Source of the DNA: JBCAWW01 sp039024315
GTDB taxonomy: Bacteria; Bacteroidota; Bacteroidia; J057
Reading direction: 5' to 3'
DNA length: 64,000 bases
Assembly (NCBI GenBank): GCA_039024315.1
Contig: JBCCQN010000005.1
Location: 1 to 64,000, forward strand
In this document: positions 33,855 to 41,983 of the stretch, piece after piece
Layout of the letters: each line of letters starts with the position of its first letter
How positions within the stretch are numbered: position 1 is the first letter of the stretch
Notes under the pieces: model-generated
What the model was told of the DNA's origin: nothing
The model's database searches: none
The model's input: only the letters and a program-made list of their open reading frames with translations
Made by a program: the position numbers and the translations under genes

Positions 33855-34205
33855 CTATCGCTCATACGGAAAACGAATTTTGCGATTTCCATAAGAAAAC
33901 TTAAGCGAACGAGGCCGATTACGCGTCACTTTATGCGGTGGATCTAGAGGTACTACATTATCGTCATCTAAGTAATAAACCTCTGGACGCACGATTTCCA
34001 CATGCTCATAAGTTACTCGTATTACTTTCGCAAGACAGCTTGCCGGTATTTCGCCTGCGCGCGAAATAGCCTTATAGCGAACTCCTTCAAATATTACCTC
34101 ACCGACAGAATTTGGTCGAATCGAGTCTTCTGTAACTCGAACCATGTTGCCATTCATGCGAATTGGGGGGATAGGATAGGATTTTGCTTGTTCATATCTG
34201 TTCAT
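33855..34205 (-). CDS. Small protein with NfeD-like OB-fold pattern
   Basis: A 116-residue soluble protein from the ATG at 34205 (MNRYEQAKSY). The segment VGEVIFEGVRYKAISRAGE followed by ASCLAKVIRVTYEHVEIVRP has the spacing of the C-terminal OB-fold of NfeD proteins (the G-x-V-x-x-G-x-R/Y-x-A box, then V-x-V-x-x-V). NfeD domains normally work with membrane proteases or flotillins; here the domain stands alone and has no membrane helix. The basic C-terminus (NRPRSLKFSYGNRKIRFPYER region) is extra. The assignment is tentative. Confidence 0.45.
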   Translation of the reverse strand: MNRYEQAKSYPIPPIRMNGNMVRVTEDSIRPNSVGEVIFEGVRYKAISRAGEIPASCLAKVIRVTYEHVEIVRPEVYYLDDDNVVPLDPPHKVTRNRPRSLKFSYGNRKIRFPYER

Positions 34206-34339
34206 CTTACCTTCAATTTTGATGCATAGCAAGGCTATGCACTGTGTTGTCAAAAGATTACACATATGCGCATTACATTAGGGTGATGGGAACCGCTAAC
34301 GAGGATTTATTGCCTGAACAAGCTTGGATTTGTACCTTT

Positions 34340-34459
34340 ATGCGCAATTATTCCCTTTAGAGGAACAATAATTGAGGTATACTAGAATGTCCAGGCCGGA
34401 GGATACGGTGCGGACGTATATAGGCAGGGCCAGGTACGAACTGGCTCGCCTTTTTTTTT
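34340..34459 (+). ncRNA. Candidate structured small RNA with intrinsic terminator
   Basis: No open frame is present. Three successive structures are visible. AATTATTCC..GGaacAATAATT (34346-34373) is an AT-rich hairpin. GTATAC-GTCC-CCG ... CGG-GGAC-GTATA (34376-34420) is an irregular stem with a 6-nt bulge and a small internal loop. GGC.GGGCCAG-gtacgaa-CTGGCTCGCC (34423-34450) is a strong terminator hairpin followed by nine T. The arrangement fits a free-standing regulatory RNA of about 100-120 nt. I cannot match it to a named family; 6S-type RNA is one possibility. Confidence 0.5.
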
Positions 34460-34474
34460 ATATATCAGGCCTCG

Positions 34475-34488
34475 GTAACATATGTTAC
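34475..34488. repeat. Perfect 14-bp palindrome
   Basis: GTAACATATGTTAC, directly followed by ACTTTTT. A possible operator or residual terminator downstream of the small RNA. Confidence 0.4.
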
Positions 34489-34595
34489 TTTTTAATGAGT
34501 GAAAACAATCGAAATCGTAGGGGCTACTGACCAAAAAGACTACCTGCACCTTAACCTACAAAATACACATAACGAATCCAAGAGATTTAACATAA

Positions 34596-34612
34596 ATCTA
34601 AACAGTTTAGAT
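34596..34612. promoter_or_regulatory. 17-bp palindrome upstream of the orphan gene
   Basis: ATCTAAAC-A-GTTTAGAT, perfect 8-bp arms about a central A, in an AT-rich region 200 nt before the gene at 34815. TATCTAAGG and TTTAGAT half-sites recur within the next 60 nt. It is a likely regulator binding site. Confidence 0.4.
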
Positions 34613-34814
34613 AAATATTTATTATCTAAGGTTGTTATTTGTAGAAAAAGTAAATATTCTTTAGATTAAAATAAGGGCGGACAAAAAGAGAGATAGCCAT
34701 GAGCAGCATCAAGAAGCAGTCTGTCCTTCCCTCCCCTGATTTCAGTAGCCCCTTCTTTACTTTCCCCTAAACCACATTTTTCGGCATTTACGATCCTTTA
34801 AACCCTTATGCTTT

Positions 34815-36302
34815 ATGGGAAAAATTAAACTCAGTCGTTCAGTTTTCCTTTTGCTCCATGAAATGGTCTTAGATAAATTCCAGTTTAACTGTGAAGAGGA
34901 AGGCTATGCCTTCCATAAATTTGGCAACTATCAGATATATGGCTACGCAGACTACGCCCGTAACAAGCCTAATCTACCCTCTTCTATCCTGAAAAATCAG
35001 CGGGTAAAAGCCTATTTAGATAAAGTAACCGCCACAAGAAAAACGAATAAACATCCAGAAGTAAATGGTCAATATCTCTACAGTCGCTTTGTCCGTATGA
35101 GAGCCAACGAATACGCTCCCCCAGTTGCTTTGGCAAGCATTTATTCAAGAATTTACTTCCTGTATTTGGGCTTCGAAGATTTAGAAGATTTCCTCAATGA
35201 TGATGAGATAAAGGCAAAGCTCAAGCCAGAAGCTTTGGCCGTACAAAGGTTATTGATGCAAGAGGATCAGAAGGTCGCCCTACCTCAATTTTTGCACAAA
35301 TACGGCTTTGCCTACTACTCAAAAAAGCTCCAAGGGATATACATAGTTGAGCTTTCTATCAACTTCACCCCAGGAGTAGTAGCACCCCTTGTTTCAGACC
35401 AGTATCCTTCCTTTCAGGTCAATGCCGTGGAAATTACGCCTCCTTTAGATGCCAGGAGGAAGCATTATCAAGGTAATGCCTTTTATGATCGTCAAGCTTT
35501 ATGTATCAATCTCGAAGCTACTGACGACAAGGAAAACCTTTTTGCCATTCTTACTGCCCAAAAATTTGAGGACCTACAGACCGCTCCTTATTTCGAGGGC
35601 TCCTACGTAGGTCGTAGTAGAGAAAATGAAGCGATTTCTGGTAAAGCATTTTTATACAAAGTGGCTGAAGGTAAATCCAGTAAAGAAGTACCTCCCTTAA
35701 TCAAAAAGCGACTCTACTCTCGAAAAAATCAAATTCGGACGGCGCCTAGTCCTCCATCCGAAAAGGCGCTGGCGCAAAAACTGGAACGTAGCGGTTATGG
35801 TAGTTTATTGGACTCCTTTCGCAATAAAGCTTTTAAGTTATTTCTACTCCAAAATAACGGTCGGAAAGAACACTACTCTATCCAGATCGCAGATGATTAC
35901 TCCTTTACTATCTACATGAACCCAAGCAGGTTTTTACGCGGGCGCATAAAATTGTTGGCTGAAGGTAAAACCCTTTGTCTAGAACGAACCAAATCCAAAA
36001 ATCTAACGAAAGAGAAATTCTATTCCGTAGCATTGCTTGATTTGACCAATATCGACAAGCAACTTCATGAAAGTGCGAGTAGCCCTATCTTATTACCCGG
36101 TACTTTTAGCTGGGGAAATAATATGCATGGGCCGGCATGGACCTACTGCCAGATGCTTGAGGTACCATCCTTGGAGATACCCGATAGCCATCCGGAAATA
36201 AAAAAGCTCAGCCATATTATCGAAGAGATTTATGCAGATCTAAGGCGCAAACGGTCCAAGCAACACCTAATTGAATCAGAAAGCAGGAGAATTAAGCGGT
36301 AG
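34815..36302 (+). CDS. Orphan cytoplasmic protein with an internally duplicated domain
   Basis: 495 residues, no signal peptide or membrane helix, and no family I recognise. Residues 1-130 are helical and contain RIYFLYLGFEDLEDFL. Two similar beta-rich units follow. Unit 1 (about 165-283) has ALCINLEATDDKENLFAIL then EGSYVGRS..ISGKAFLYKV. Unit 2 (about 335-450) has TLCLERTKSKNLTKEKFYSVAL then LPGTFSWGN...AWTYCQMLEV. The shared order is an L-C-L/I strand, a loop, a hydrophobic strand, a G-[ST]-[FY] turn and a final hydrophobic strand. It stands alone after an AT-rich, palindrome-bearing region. An accessory signalling or defence role is speculation. Confidence 0.6.
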   Translation: MGKIKLSRSVFLLLHEMVLDKFQFNCEEEGYAFHKFGNYQIYGYADYARNKPNLPSSILKNQRVKAYLDKVTATRKTNKHPEVNGQYLYSRFVRMRANEYAPPVALASIYSRIYFLYLGFEDLEDFLNDDEIKAKLKPEALAVQRLLMQEDQKVALPQFLHKYGFAYYSKKLQGIYIVELSINFTPGVVAPLVSDQYPSFQVNAVEITPPLDARRKHYQGNAFYDRQALCINLEATDDKENLFAILTAQKFEDLQTAPYFEGSYVGRSRENEAISGKAFLYKVAEGKSSKEVPPLIKKRLYSRKNQIRTAPSPPSEKALAQKLERSGYGSLLDSFRNKAFKLFLLQNNGRKEHYSIQIADDYSFTIYMNPSRFLRGRIKLLAEGKTLCLERTKSKNLTKEKFYSVALLDLTNIDKQLHESASSPILLPGTFSWGNNMHGPAWTYCQMLEVPSLEIPDSHPEIKKLSHIIEEIYADLRRKRSKQHLIESESRRIKR

Positions 36303-36318
36303 CTGCAGCTTAATCATC

Positions 36319-37236
36319 CTAAAACTTCTCGCGCCATTCCGCCATCAACTCATTGACACGTTCAGAAGCACCTTTTTTGTCAAAATAGTTATAGTCTTGA
36401 CGCATTTCTACCATGTGCATGGCATAGCTATGTGCCTTGGCATAATCTCCCTTTTGCGCATATACTTTGGCGCGAGTCCAATAAAGATGCCCGAGAAGAT
36501 AGTGCTTAGGATAAAACTGAGCGTTCCACGGAGTGGCCCTAGCAGACAACTCCTCACTGATCCTAAGCCATTCTAGCGCCAAAGTCAGATTTTGACCTTG
36601 ATCACAGAGATAATCAGCGCCTTGCAGGAAAACAACCCAGCGAGTAGTCGTATCCCGTTTTGCCGCTTCGCGCAACACTTGTGCTTGGAACTGCGCTTGG
36701 TAATCAATCTTAAAATTGATCGGCAGGATGATGTTTTCCCAAGCTAGACGTAATTGTCCTTCCGCTTCTCCTAGCTTGTGGAGGCTGTAGGTCAATTGTT
36801 CTTGAAAGGCTCCCTTTTGAGGCAGCACTTCAATCCTCAGTGCGTCATCGGCCTCATCGTATCGAAATGCACCCCATTGTTTCGCTTTTTTACTAAAGAT
36901 TACTGTCCAGGGGCCTTCCGCTTGCGCAATAATAAACAACGCATATTCGCCTGCCACTAGGCTATCCTTAGCAAAATAGATGGTTTGACTGGTCTCAAAG
37001 CGAGTGGCCTCATTAGCGCCAGCACGCCAGACAGTTTGGTAGGGTATCAACTCTCCGAGAACGCTTCTACCGTTCACCGAAGGTGCACCATAAAACACCT
37101 TCAACTCCGTATAGGCAATCCTCAGACTCGTGCTTCGGTCAGGACTAATACGGGGGACTAGATTGATCGCGTACTGGCCGATCGCCAAAGAGGGAAGCAA
37201 ACAGCCTATGATGATAAGAATAACAAAAGGGCGCAT
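36319..37236 (-). CDS. Secreted DUF2911 protein with C-terminal helical repeats
   Basis: A 305-residue exported protein with signal segment FVILIIIGCLLPSLAIGQ. Residues 25-175 match the DUF2911 pattern: ISPDRSTSLRIAYTELKVFYGAPSVNGR, VWRAGANEATRFETS and AGEYALFIIAQ. The domain is common in Bacteroidota and its biochemical role is unknown. Residues 190-300 look like tetratricopeptide-type helices (NLTLALEWLRISEEL, KAHSYAMHMVEMRQ). It lies 4 nt after the small membrane protein gene, so the two probably form an operon. Mini-hairpins occur at 36520-36536 and, weakly, at 37051-37065. Confidence 0.7.
   Translation of the reverse strand: MRPFVILIIIGCLLPSLAIGQYAINLVPRISPDRSTSLRIAYTELKVFYGAPSVNGRSVLGELIPYQTVWRAGANEATRFETSQTIYFAKDSLVAGEYALFIIAQAEGPWTVIFSKKAKQWGAFRYDEADDALRIEVLPQKGAFQEQLTYSLHKLGEAEGQLRLAWENIILPINFKIDYQAQFQAQVLREAAKRDTTTRWVVFLQGADYLCDQGQNLTLALEWLRISEELSARATPWNAQFYPKHYLLGHLYWTRAKVYAQKGDYAKAHSYAMHMVEMRQDYNYFDKKGASERVNELMAEWREKF
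36520..36536 (+). repeat. AGCGTT mini-hairpin element (stem CCAC/GTGG, loop GGA)
   Basis: AGCGTT-CCAC-GGA-GTGG, antisense in the DUF2911 gene. Compared with CCGC/GCGG, the third stem pair G-C has become A-T on both sides, a compensatory change. Confidence 0.7.
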
Positions 37237-37240
37237 GATT

Positions 37241-37717
37241 CTATGGTTCTGAAAAGGATTTTAAAAAATCTAGACTTTGAATATAATCACTTCCCAGACC
37301 AAATAATACCGTCCAAAAGGTGATCGCAATGGTCATATATAACATGATCTTGAGCGGGCGCTCTTGAAAAGAAACTGCTACGCCTATCGCCAACATAGGC
37401 GAAAGAATGATAGACAAAAAGCTGATCCCAGGCAGACCAAATCGGGACCAAAAGCGCACAATCTGGCGACGGCGAGCAAAACTCATAGGTTTTTGTCGTT
37501 TCCATACTCTACGAAACCAATTGTTGAGCACTACGCCAAAATAGGTGTAGAGCCAAGAACTCAGCCAAGCGCCACCACCGACTACGCCGACAATCTCCCA
37601 AAAGGAATATCCAGTAAAAACAGCGGTAATAAGGCCAATCAAAAACTTAACTGCGGAAAGGCCAAAAAGAGAAAAATACTGAGCAAAATCAGTCCATTGC
37701 AAGTCCACTAATACCAT
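37241..37717 (-). CDS. Small integral membrane protein
   Basis: 158 residues with about four transmembrane segments (AVKFLIGLITAVFTGYSF, EIVGVVGGGAWLSSWLYTYF, LPGISFLSIILSPMLAIGVAV, MLYMTIAITFWTVLFGLG) and a basic cytoplasmic loop (WFRRVWKRQKPMSFARRRQ). The re-entrant-like glycine/proline segment before the third helix recalls small VTT/DedA-like or small-multidrug-export membrane proteins, but the match is not decisive. It is first in a two-gene unit with the DUF2911 protein. Confidence 0.55.
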   Translation of the reverse strand: MVLVDLQWTDFAQYFSLFGLSAVKFLIGLITAVFTGYSFWEIVGVVGGGAWLSSWLYTYFGVVLNNWFRRVWKRQKPMSFARRRQIVRFWSRFGLPGISFLSIILSPMLAIGVAVSFQERPLKIMLYMTIAITFWTVLFGLGSDYIQSLDFLKSFSEP

Positions 37718-37740
37718 TTAGGTCTCTTAGTAAATATCGT

Positions 37741-37960
37741 ATTTGAGTATGAAGTAGAAAGTAGTGAGTATAGAATGGGAAATGATATTAAATACTTAGA
37801 AAATAGTGTCTAGTATTAAGACCTAGGGAAATGGGTCTATACCGTCCAACAAGACCTTTTTTTCTATACCAAATACTCCCGAAAGCTTTCGGGATATTTG
37901 CTACTTTGTACTTAATATTAAGTCTATATACTTTATACTTTCGTCTTAATACTTATTAAA
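37741..37960 (+). repeat. Intergenic repeat, copy B (MITE-like)
   Basis: Aligns in inverted orientation with 30519-30650. The exact 15-mer AAGACCTAGGGAAAT is at 37818-37832, and the similarity extends about 60-90 nt. Both ends carry AGTAGAAAGTA-like / TACTTTxTACT motifs that resemble imperfect terminal inverted repeats. It fills most of the gap between upp and the membrane-protein gene and has no open frame. Confidence 0.65.
37877..37894. repeat. Perfect 18-bp palindrome inside repeat copy B
   Basis: TCCCGAAAGCTTTCGGGA. Absent from copy A, so it is an insertion or a deletion difference. Its core CGAAAGCTTTCG is shared with BlaI operator 2 at 7278-7293. Confidence 0.6.
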
Positions 37961-38000
37961 GTCTAACGTAATTGAATCCTTCTTGGTTAAGATTCTCCAT

Positions 38001-38651
38001 TTATTTGGGGCCGAAGGCAAGGTCTCCAGCATCTCCTAAGCCGGGGACGATATAAGATTTCGCCGTCAATTCTTGATCTACAGCGGCGACAAAGATTTTG
38101 GCCATAGGTAAATTGCGAGAGACATAGCTCAAGCCATCTTCGGAGGCCACCGCTCCGGCAAGATACAACTGGCGGGGTTGGCCCAAATTAAATATTTCCT
38201 TAGCGGCCAAAACGATACTCCGACCCGTTGCAATCATCGGATCAATCAGGATTACCTCTCGGTCTTCGATCTCAGGGATAGCGCTGTACTCAATCTTGAT
38301 GATAAACTCATTGCCTTTGGTATGGCGGCGGTAAGCAGAGATAAAGCCATTATCCGCGCGGTCGAGCATACGGAGGAAGCCGTTGTGTAGGGGCATGCCC
38401 GCACGTAGGATAGATACTAATACTGGTTCCCGTGCAAAAAGTCGCATCTCGAGCTCGCCTAAAACGGTTTTGACGTTTTGAGTTTGATAGGGAAAATATT
38501 GGCTCATCTCATAGGCGAGGATCTCACCTACTTTTTCCATATTGGTACGAAAGCGAAGGCGGTCCTGCTGAACATTCTCGTCTCGTAACTCAAACATGAT
38601 TGGGTTGAGCAAACTGTTTTTTGCCTCTAGGATCGTAATTCGTTTATCCAT
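38001..38651 (-). CDS. upp: Uracil phosphoribosyltransferase
   Basis: Salvages uracil to UMP using PRPP. 216 residues with VLVSILRAGMPLHNGF, the PRPP loop LIDPMIATGRS (from about 135) and the uracil-binding tail YIVPGLGDAGDLAFG. Length and motifs are normal for Upp. The start at 38651 overlaps the upstream FemAB-like gene by 25 nt, and the two are probably co-transcribed. Confidence 0.92.
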   Translation of the reverse strand: MDKRITILEAKNSLLNPIMFELRDENVQQDRLRFRTNMEKVGEILAYEMSQYFPYQTQNVKTVLGELEMRLFAREPVLVSILRAGMPLHNGFLRMLDRADNGFISAYRRHTKGNEFIIKIEYSAIPEIEDREVILIDPMIATGRSIVLAAKEIFNLGQPRQLYLAGAVASEDGLSYVSRNLPMAKIFVAAVDQELTAKSYIVPGLGDAGDLAFGPK

Positions 38652-39601
38652 CGTATAGGTAAAGGTAGCGCATTTTTACGGACTTGTAAATAGGGTTTGG
38701 GTTGTCCTCCCATGCGACGAAAGAAGCGGGCAATACTTGGAATCATCGAACCCTCAAAGTCAAAAATCCGACAGGAGGTAGTCTGCATTACATCCCACAT
38801 CAAAGCGGCTATTTCTCCACCTTGTGAACTTTGGGGATCGTAGGTCCCAAAAAGATAATAGCAGTGGTCTCTGAACTCAGCAAAACAGGCCGCAGCCACG
38901 ATCTGTCTCTCTTGGCGATAAGCTCGGAGATAGGTTTTGAGTTTTGCTGGCAGGAGTTGGAGGAGTTCGCTAATGATTCGTTTGCCTTCTGGCGCTACGC
39001 TTAGAATATCATTGCCATGGGCAGCTTGGGCTTCGTAGAGCTTGAGCAAATCAGACGCTCCAAAACTATGCTCGATCGCTTGGGGATTTTGAGTCGCTTT
39101 GCGGATTTTCCGTCGCTGAGCGCTATCCATCGCGGCCCAATTCGCTTCCTTGCCAAGACTTAAATCTACCTGATAAGTGTAGCGAGTATGCAGTTCGTAG
39201 CCGGCTTCAAAAAAAGGCATGGGATAATCAAAGGCAGGGCTGTAATTCATGCTAAAGAGGTCATCCTTTTCCCAAGCAGGTAGCATAGTCTCCAGCACTT
39301 GCCGCTTCCAGCTGTAATGCTTGTAGGCAGAGCGTTCCGCGAAGCGGGGAGCCAACACCGGCCCCCAATACTGCGTAAAGGCAGGTTGCCCTACTCGGCT
39401 AAAACCTAGCTTTTTTTCCCGAACAAAGGGCATTACGGCCTGCCACTTCTCTCCTTCCTTAACGATGGCAGCTTGCCAGTCGGAACGTAGCACATTTAGA
39501 TAGGCATATAAAGAAAACAATCCTCCCTCCGGAGCTGCCTCAATAAAGGCGTCCCAGGAGGGAGGATCGATGGCTTTGCTTGCCAATATTTCTAAATGCA
39601 T
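38627..39601 (-). CDS. FemAB/BioF2-like acyltransferase (GNAT fold)
   Basis: A 324-residue soluble protein resembling the FemAB-like N-acyltransferase superfamily (two GNAT-like halves). Typical pieces are WDAFIEAAPEGGLFSLYAYL at the N-terminus, MDSAQRRKIRKATQ before the second half, and VAAACFAEFRDHCYYLFGTY followed by IFDFEGSMIPSIARFFRRMGG. Such enzymes transfer amino acids or acyl groups to amines in peptidoglycan or exopolysaccharide. The substrate is unknown. A perfect mini-hairpin element lies within it, in the segment coding APRFAERSAYKH. Confidence 0.65.
   Translation of the reverse strand: MHLEILASKAIDPPSWDAFIEAAPEGGLFSLYAYLNVLRSDWQAAIVKEGEKWQAVMPFVREKKLGFSRVGQPAFTQYWGPVLAPRFAERSAYKHYSWKRQVLETMLPAWEKDDLFSMNYSPAFDYPMPFFEAGYELHTRYTYQVDLSLGKEANWAAMDSAQRRKIRKATQNPQAIEHSFGASDLLKLYEAQAAHGNDILSVAPEGKRIISELLQLLPAKLKTYLRAYRQERQIVAAACFAEFRDHCYYLFGTYDPQSSQGGEIAALMWDVMQTTSCRIFDFEGSMIPSIARFFRRMGGQPKPYLQVRKNALPLPIRWINELRS
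39331..39347 (+). repeat. AGCGTT mini-hairpin element (stem CCGC/GCGG, loop GAA)
   Basis: AGCGTT-CCGC-GAA-GCGG, antisense within the FemAB-like gene and identical over 17 nt to the copies at 20468 and 21725. Confidence 0.85.
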
Positions 39602-39690
39602 AAAGAAGCGTTGAGTGATAGAAGTGTCGAATTGTTGAGTGTAAAGCTAAGCAATTCAAAACTTCAAAAAATCCCTCATTCGCCAATTCC

Positions 39691-41319
39691 TTAGTCGTTC
39701 ATTGAAACTTTGCCCGTTCTCTCGAGATTGGCCGCTTCTGGCATCAATTTATAAGCTTCTTGAATCACTTTATCGACTTGGTTCAGCACTGGGAAGAAAC
39801 CATCGTCATTGTACATGCGGCGACCAATGTAAGCTTTGATACGATTGTCAACCAAACGCTTAGATTTTTGATAGCCAGCAGCGTCATAAGGCACTCCTTT
39901 TTCGGCGGCAAAGGCCGTAAACTGATTGACGAGTGAGCTAGTCAGTTTGAAGTTGGTAAGGAAAGCCTCTGGAGAATCATAACGCTTTAGCATCTCAGGA
40001 CGGGCATCAATATAGCTAGAAGAGAACTTACGGAAGACATCATTGATCTGAAGATCGGTTAAATAGGCGCTACCACCAGTTGTATCGTTGGCGACAAACA
40101 CATCTGGATAAATACCGCCACCACCATAAACTACGCGGCCTGATGCAGTACTGAACTTGAGCGAATCTGGAATGACGATTTTACTTTCGTCAAAGATCTC
40201 CCCTGACTCAAAGCGCTCAGCAATTTCATCTTCATACTCAGAATCTGACTTGTCGTAAGGCTTCTGGATGCAACGACCACTAGGGGTGTAGTATTTGGAG
40301 ATGACAATGCGCATGGCAGAACCATCTTCAAACTCTTCTTGAATCTGAACGAGTCCTTTGCCAAAGCTGCGGACACCGACGATCAAACCGCGGTCATGGT
40401 CTTGCACCGCGCCGGAGACAATTTCACTGGCGGAAGCAGAACCATAATCAATCAATACAACTAAAGGGCCTTTTTCGAAGGAACCAAGAGAAGAGGTAGA
40501 ACGATATTCTTGCTTGCTTGCGCTGATGCGGCCCTCGGTGGAAACGATGACTTTACCAGCAGCAAGGAATTCATCGGCCATTTTGCGGGCCATTTCCATG
40601 TAGCCGCCAGGATTGCCTCTTAGGTCTAGGATCAGCTGGGACATGCCCTTTTCCTGTAGCATTTCGAGCGCTTCGCGGAACTCAGCGTAGGTGGTTTCGG
40701 AGAAACGATTGATTTTGATGTAACCCGTTTCCGGATCCATCATGTAAGCAAAATCAAGGCTATTGAGCGGGATGCGATCACGCTCGATGGTAAACTCTAA
40801 TGGTTTAGGAGTGGCACGTCGCAGGATGGTAACATCTACTTCAGAGCCCTTGGGGCCTTTGAGCAGTCCCATGACATCTGCATTGGTGATACCAATACCC
40901 GCTACATTTTCACCATTGACCGCCACAATGCGGTCGCCAGCCATAATGCCTAACTTTTCACTAGGGCCTCCAGAGATTGGGGCCTCTACGTAGATGGTGT
41001 CTTCTAGGATGTTGAACTGGACCCCGATACCGTCGAAGCTACCTGCCATTTGCTCACGCATTTGCTTCATTTCAGAAGCAGGGATATAAAAGGAGTGGGG
41101 GTCCATGCCTTCTAGTACACCTTCAATAGCGTCATCCACTATTTTATCTTCATCGAGCTCTTCTACGTAATTACTTTCGATAAAACGTAGCGCACGCTCG
41201 AACTTCATCAAGCCGGAATTGATACCCGCTGGCGACGCATCTTTGATTTTAAAGCCTACAAGCAAGCCAATCAACACAAATGCGGAGCCGAAAAGCGAAT
41301 ATTTCAGAATACTACTCAT
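39691..41319 (-). CDS. S41 C-terminal processing peptidase, second copy
   Basis: A 542-residue periplasmic protease with N-terminal anchor LFGSAFVLIGLLVGFKI. It has a PDZ domain (KLGIMAGDRIVAVNGENVAG), LDLRGNPGGYMEMA, the catalytic-Ser block DYGSASASEIVSGAVQ and the Lys motif SFGKGLVQ. It is a paralogue of the enzyme at 24559-26223, sharing YYTPSGRCIQ and a C-terminal helical region (LITNF-like domain). It probably processes or degrades envelope proteins with exposed C-termini. It is divergent from the lipoprotein gene at 41447. Confidence 0.9.
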   Translation of the reverse strand: MSSILKYSLFGSAFVLIGLLVGFKIKDASPAGINSGLMKFERALRFIESNYVEELDEDKIVDDAIEGVLEGMDPHSFYIPASEMKQMREQMAGSFDGIGVQFNILEDTIYVEAPISGGPSEKLGIMAGDRIVAVNGENVAGIGITNADVMGLLKGPKGSEVDVTILRRATPKPLEFTIERDRIPLNSLDFAYMMDPETGYIKINRFSETTYAEFREALEMLQEKGMSQLILDLRGNPGGYMEMARKMADEFLAAGKVIVSTEGRISASKQEYRSTSSLGSFEKGPLVVLIDYGSASASEIVSGAVQDHDRGLIVGVRSFGKGLVQIQEEFEDGSAMRIVISKYYTPSGRCIQKPYDKSDSEYEDEIAERFESGEIFDESKIVIPDSLKFSTASGRVVYGGGGIYPDVFVANDTTGGSAYLTDLQINDVFRKFSSSYIDARPEMLKRYDSPEAFLTNFKLTSSLVNQFTAFAAEKGVPYDAAGYQKSKRLVDNRIKAYIGRRMYNDDGFFPVLNQVDKVIQEAYKLMPEAANLERTGKVSMND

Positions 41320-41446
41320 ATAAAAAAGGATTTACACTAAAATAAGGCAATTAATACATTAATAAAACGTGAAACTTGCGCAGACTGCTGTAAGATTTAC
41401 CTCAATTGCAATTTAGAATGGCATGATTTCGGTAGTAAACTATCAT

Positions 41447-41977
41447 ATGCAAAAGCATCTTTGGGTGGTATTATGCCTTTTAGGTCTCACGACGGCTTGT
41501 AAAGGGCCAACAATTATCCACAAAGATGGCTTGGCCTTTGTCGAAATCGGAGATCCGATGCCTGCTCAAGATTTGGAGTGGTTTTACGGTTTTCCCATTG
41601 AAGATACGCTCTTTTCCGCAGATGGGTTCCAATGGCAAGGGGCCAACATCCAATTAGATAGTGGGCTAGTAGTGCTTGAGTCTGACTTTGAAGGTAATGG
41701 TATCGTCAACCGTATCAGAGTCGAAAGCGCGACACTCAAAACGCGCAAAAAGCTTAAGGTAGGTATGCAGGTCTCCGACCTCATGCAAAAAGGCAAACGC
41801 TGGCAAATCTACTACCTCGAAAACTATCAACTCTTAGATGTAAGCGCCAAACGCCATCCCTCTATTCATTATCTCGTTCGGGAGCCAAAAATAGAAGCGG
41901 CACGCCTCAAGGATCCCGGCCTACAATTGGAAGACCTAAGCCCCGAAGCTAGTATCGTAGCGATCGTGGTGATGTAA
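41447..41977 (+). CDS. Lipoprotein of unknown function
   Basis: About 176 residues from the ATG at 41447 (MQKHLWVVLCLLGLTTAC), which gives a clean lipobox with the modified Cys at about 18. A longer start eight codons upstream would displace the signal. The mature protein is mostly beta, with paired strands such as LVVLESDFEGNGIVNRIRV and KLKVGMQVSDLMQKGKRW. No family is recognised. It is followed after 6 nt by an outer-membrane protein gene, so it may be part of the same operon. Confidence 0.65.
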   Translation: MQKHLWVVLCLLGLTTACKGPTIIHKDGLAFVEIGDPMPAQDLEWFYGFPIEDTLFSADGFQWQGANIQLDSGLVVLESDFEGNGIVNRIRVESATLKTRKKLKVGMQVSDLMQKGKRWQIYYLENYQLLDVSAKRHPSIHYLVREPKIEAARLKDPGLQLEDLSPEASIVAIVVM

Positions 41978-41983
41978 AATCAT

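Noticed and set aside
36271..36576. 101-codon open frame on the plus strand after the orphan gene
   Set aside because: It lies antisense to the DUF2911 gene, whose protein is far better supported.
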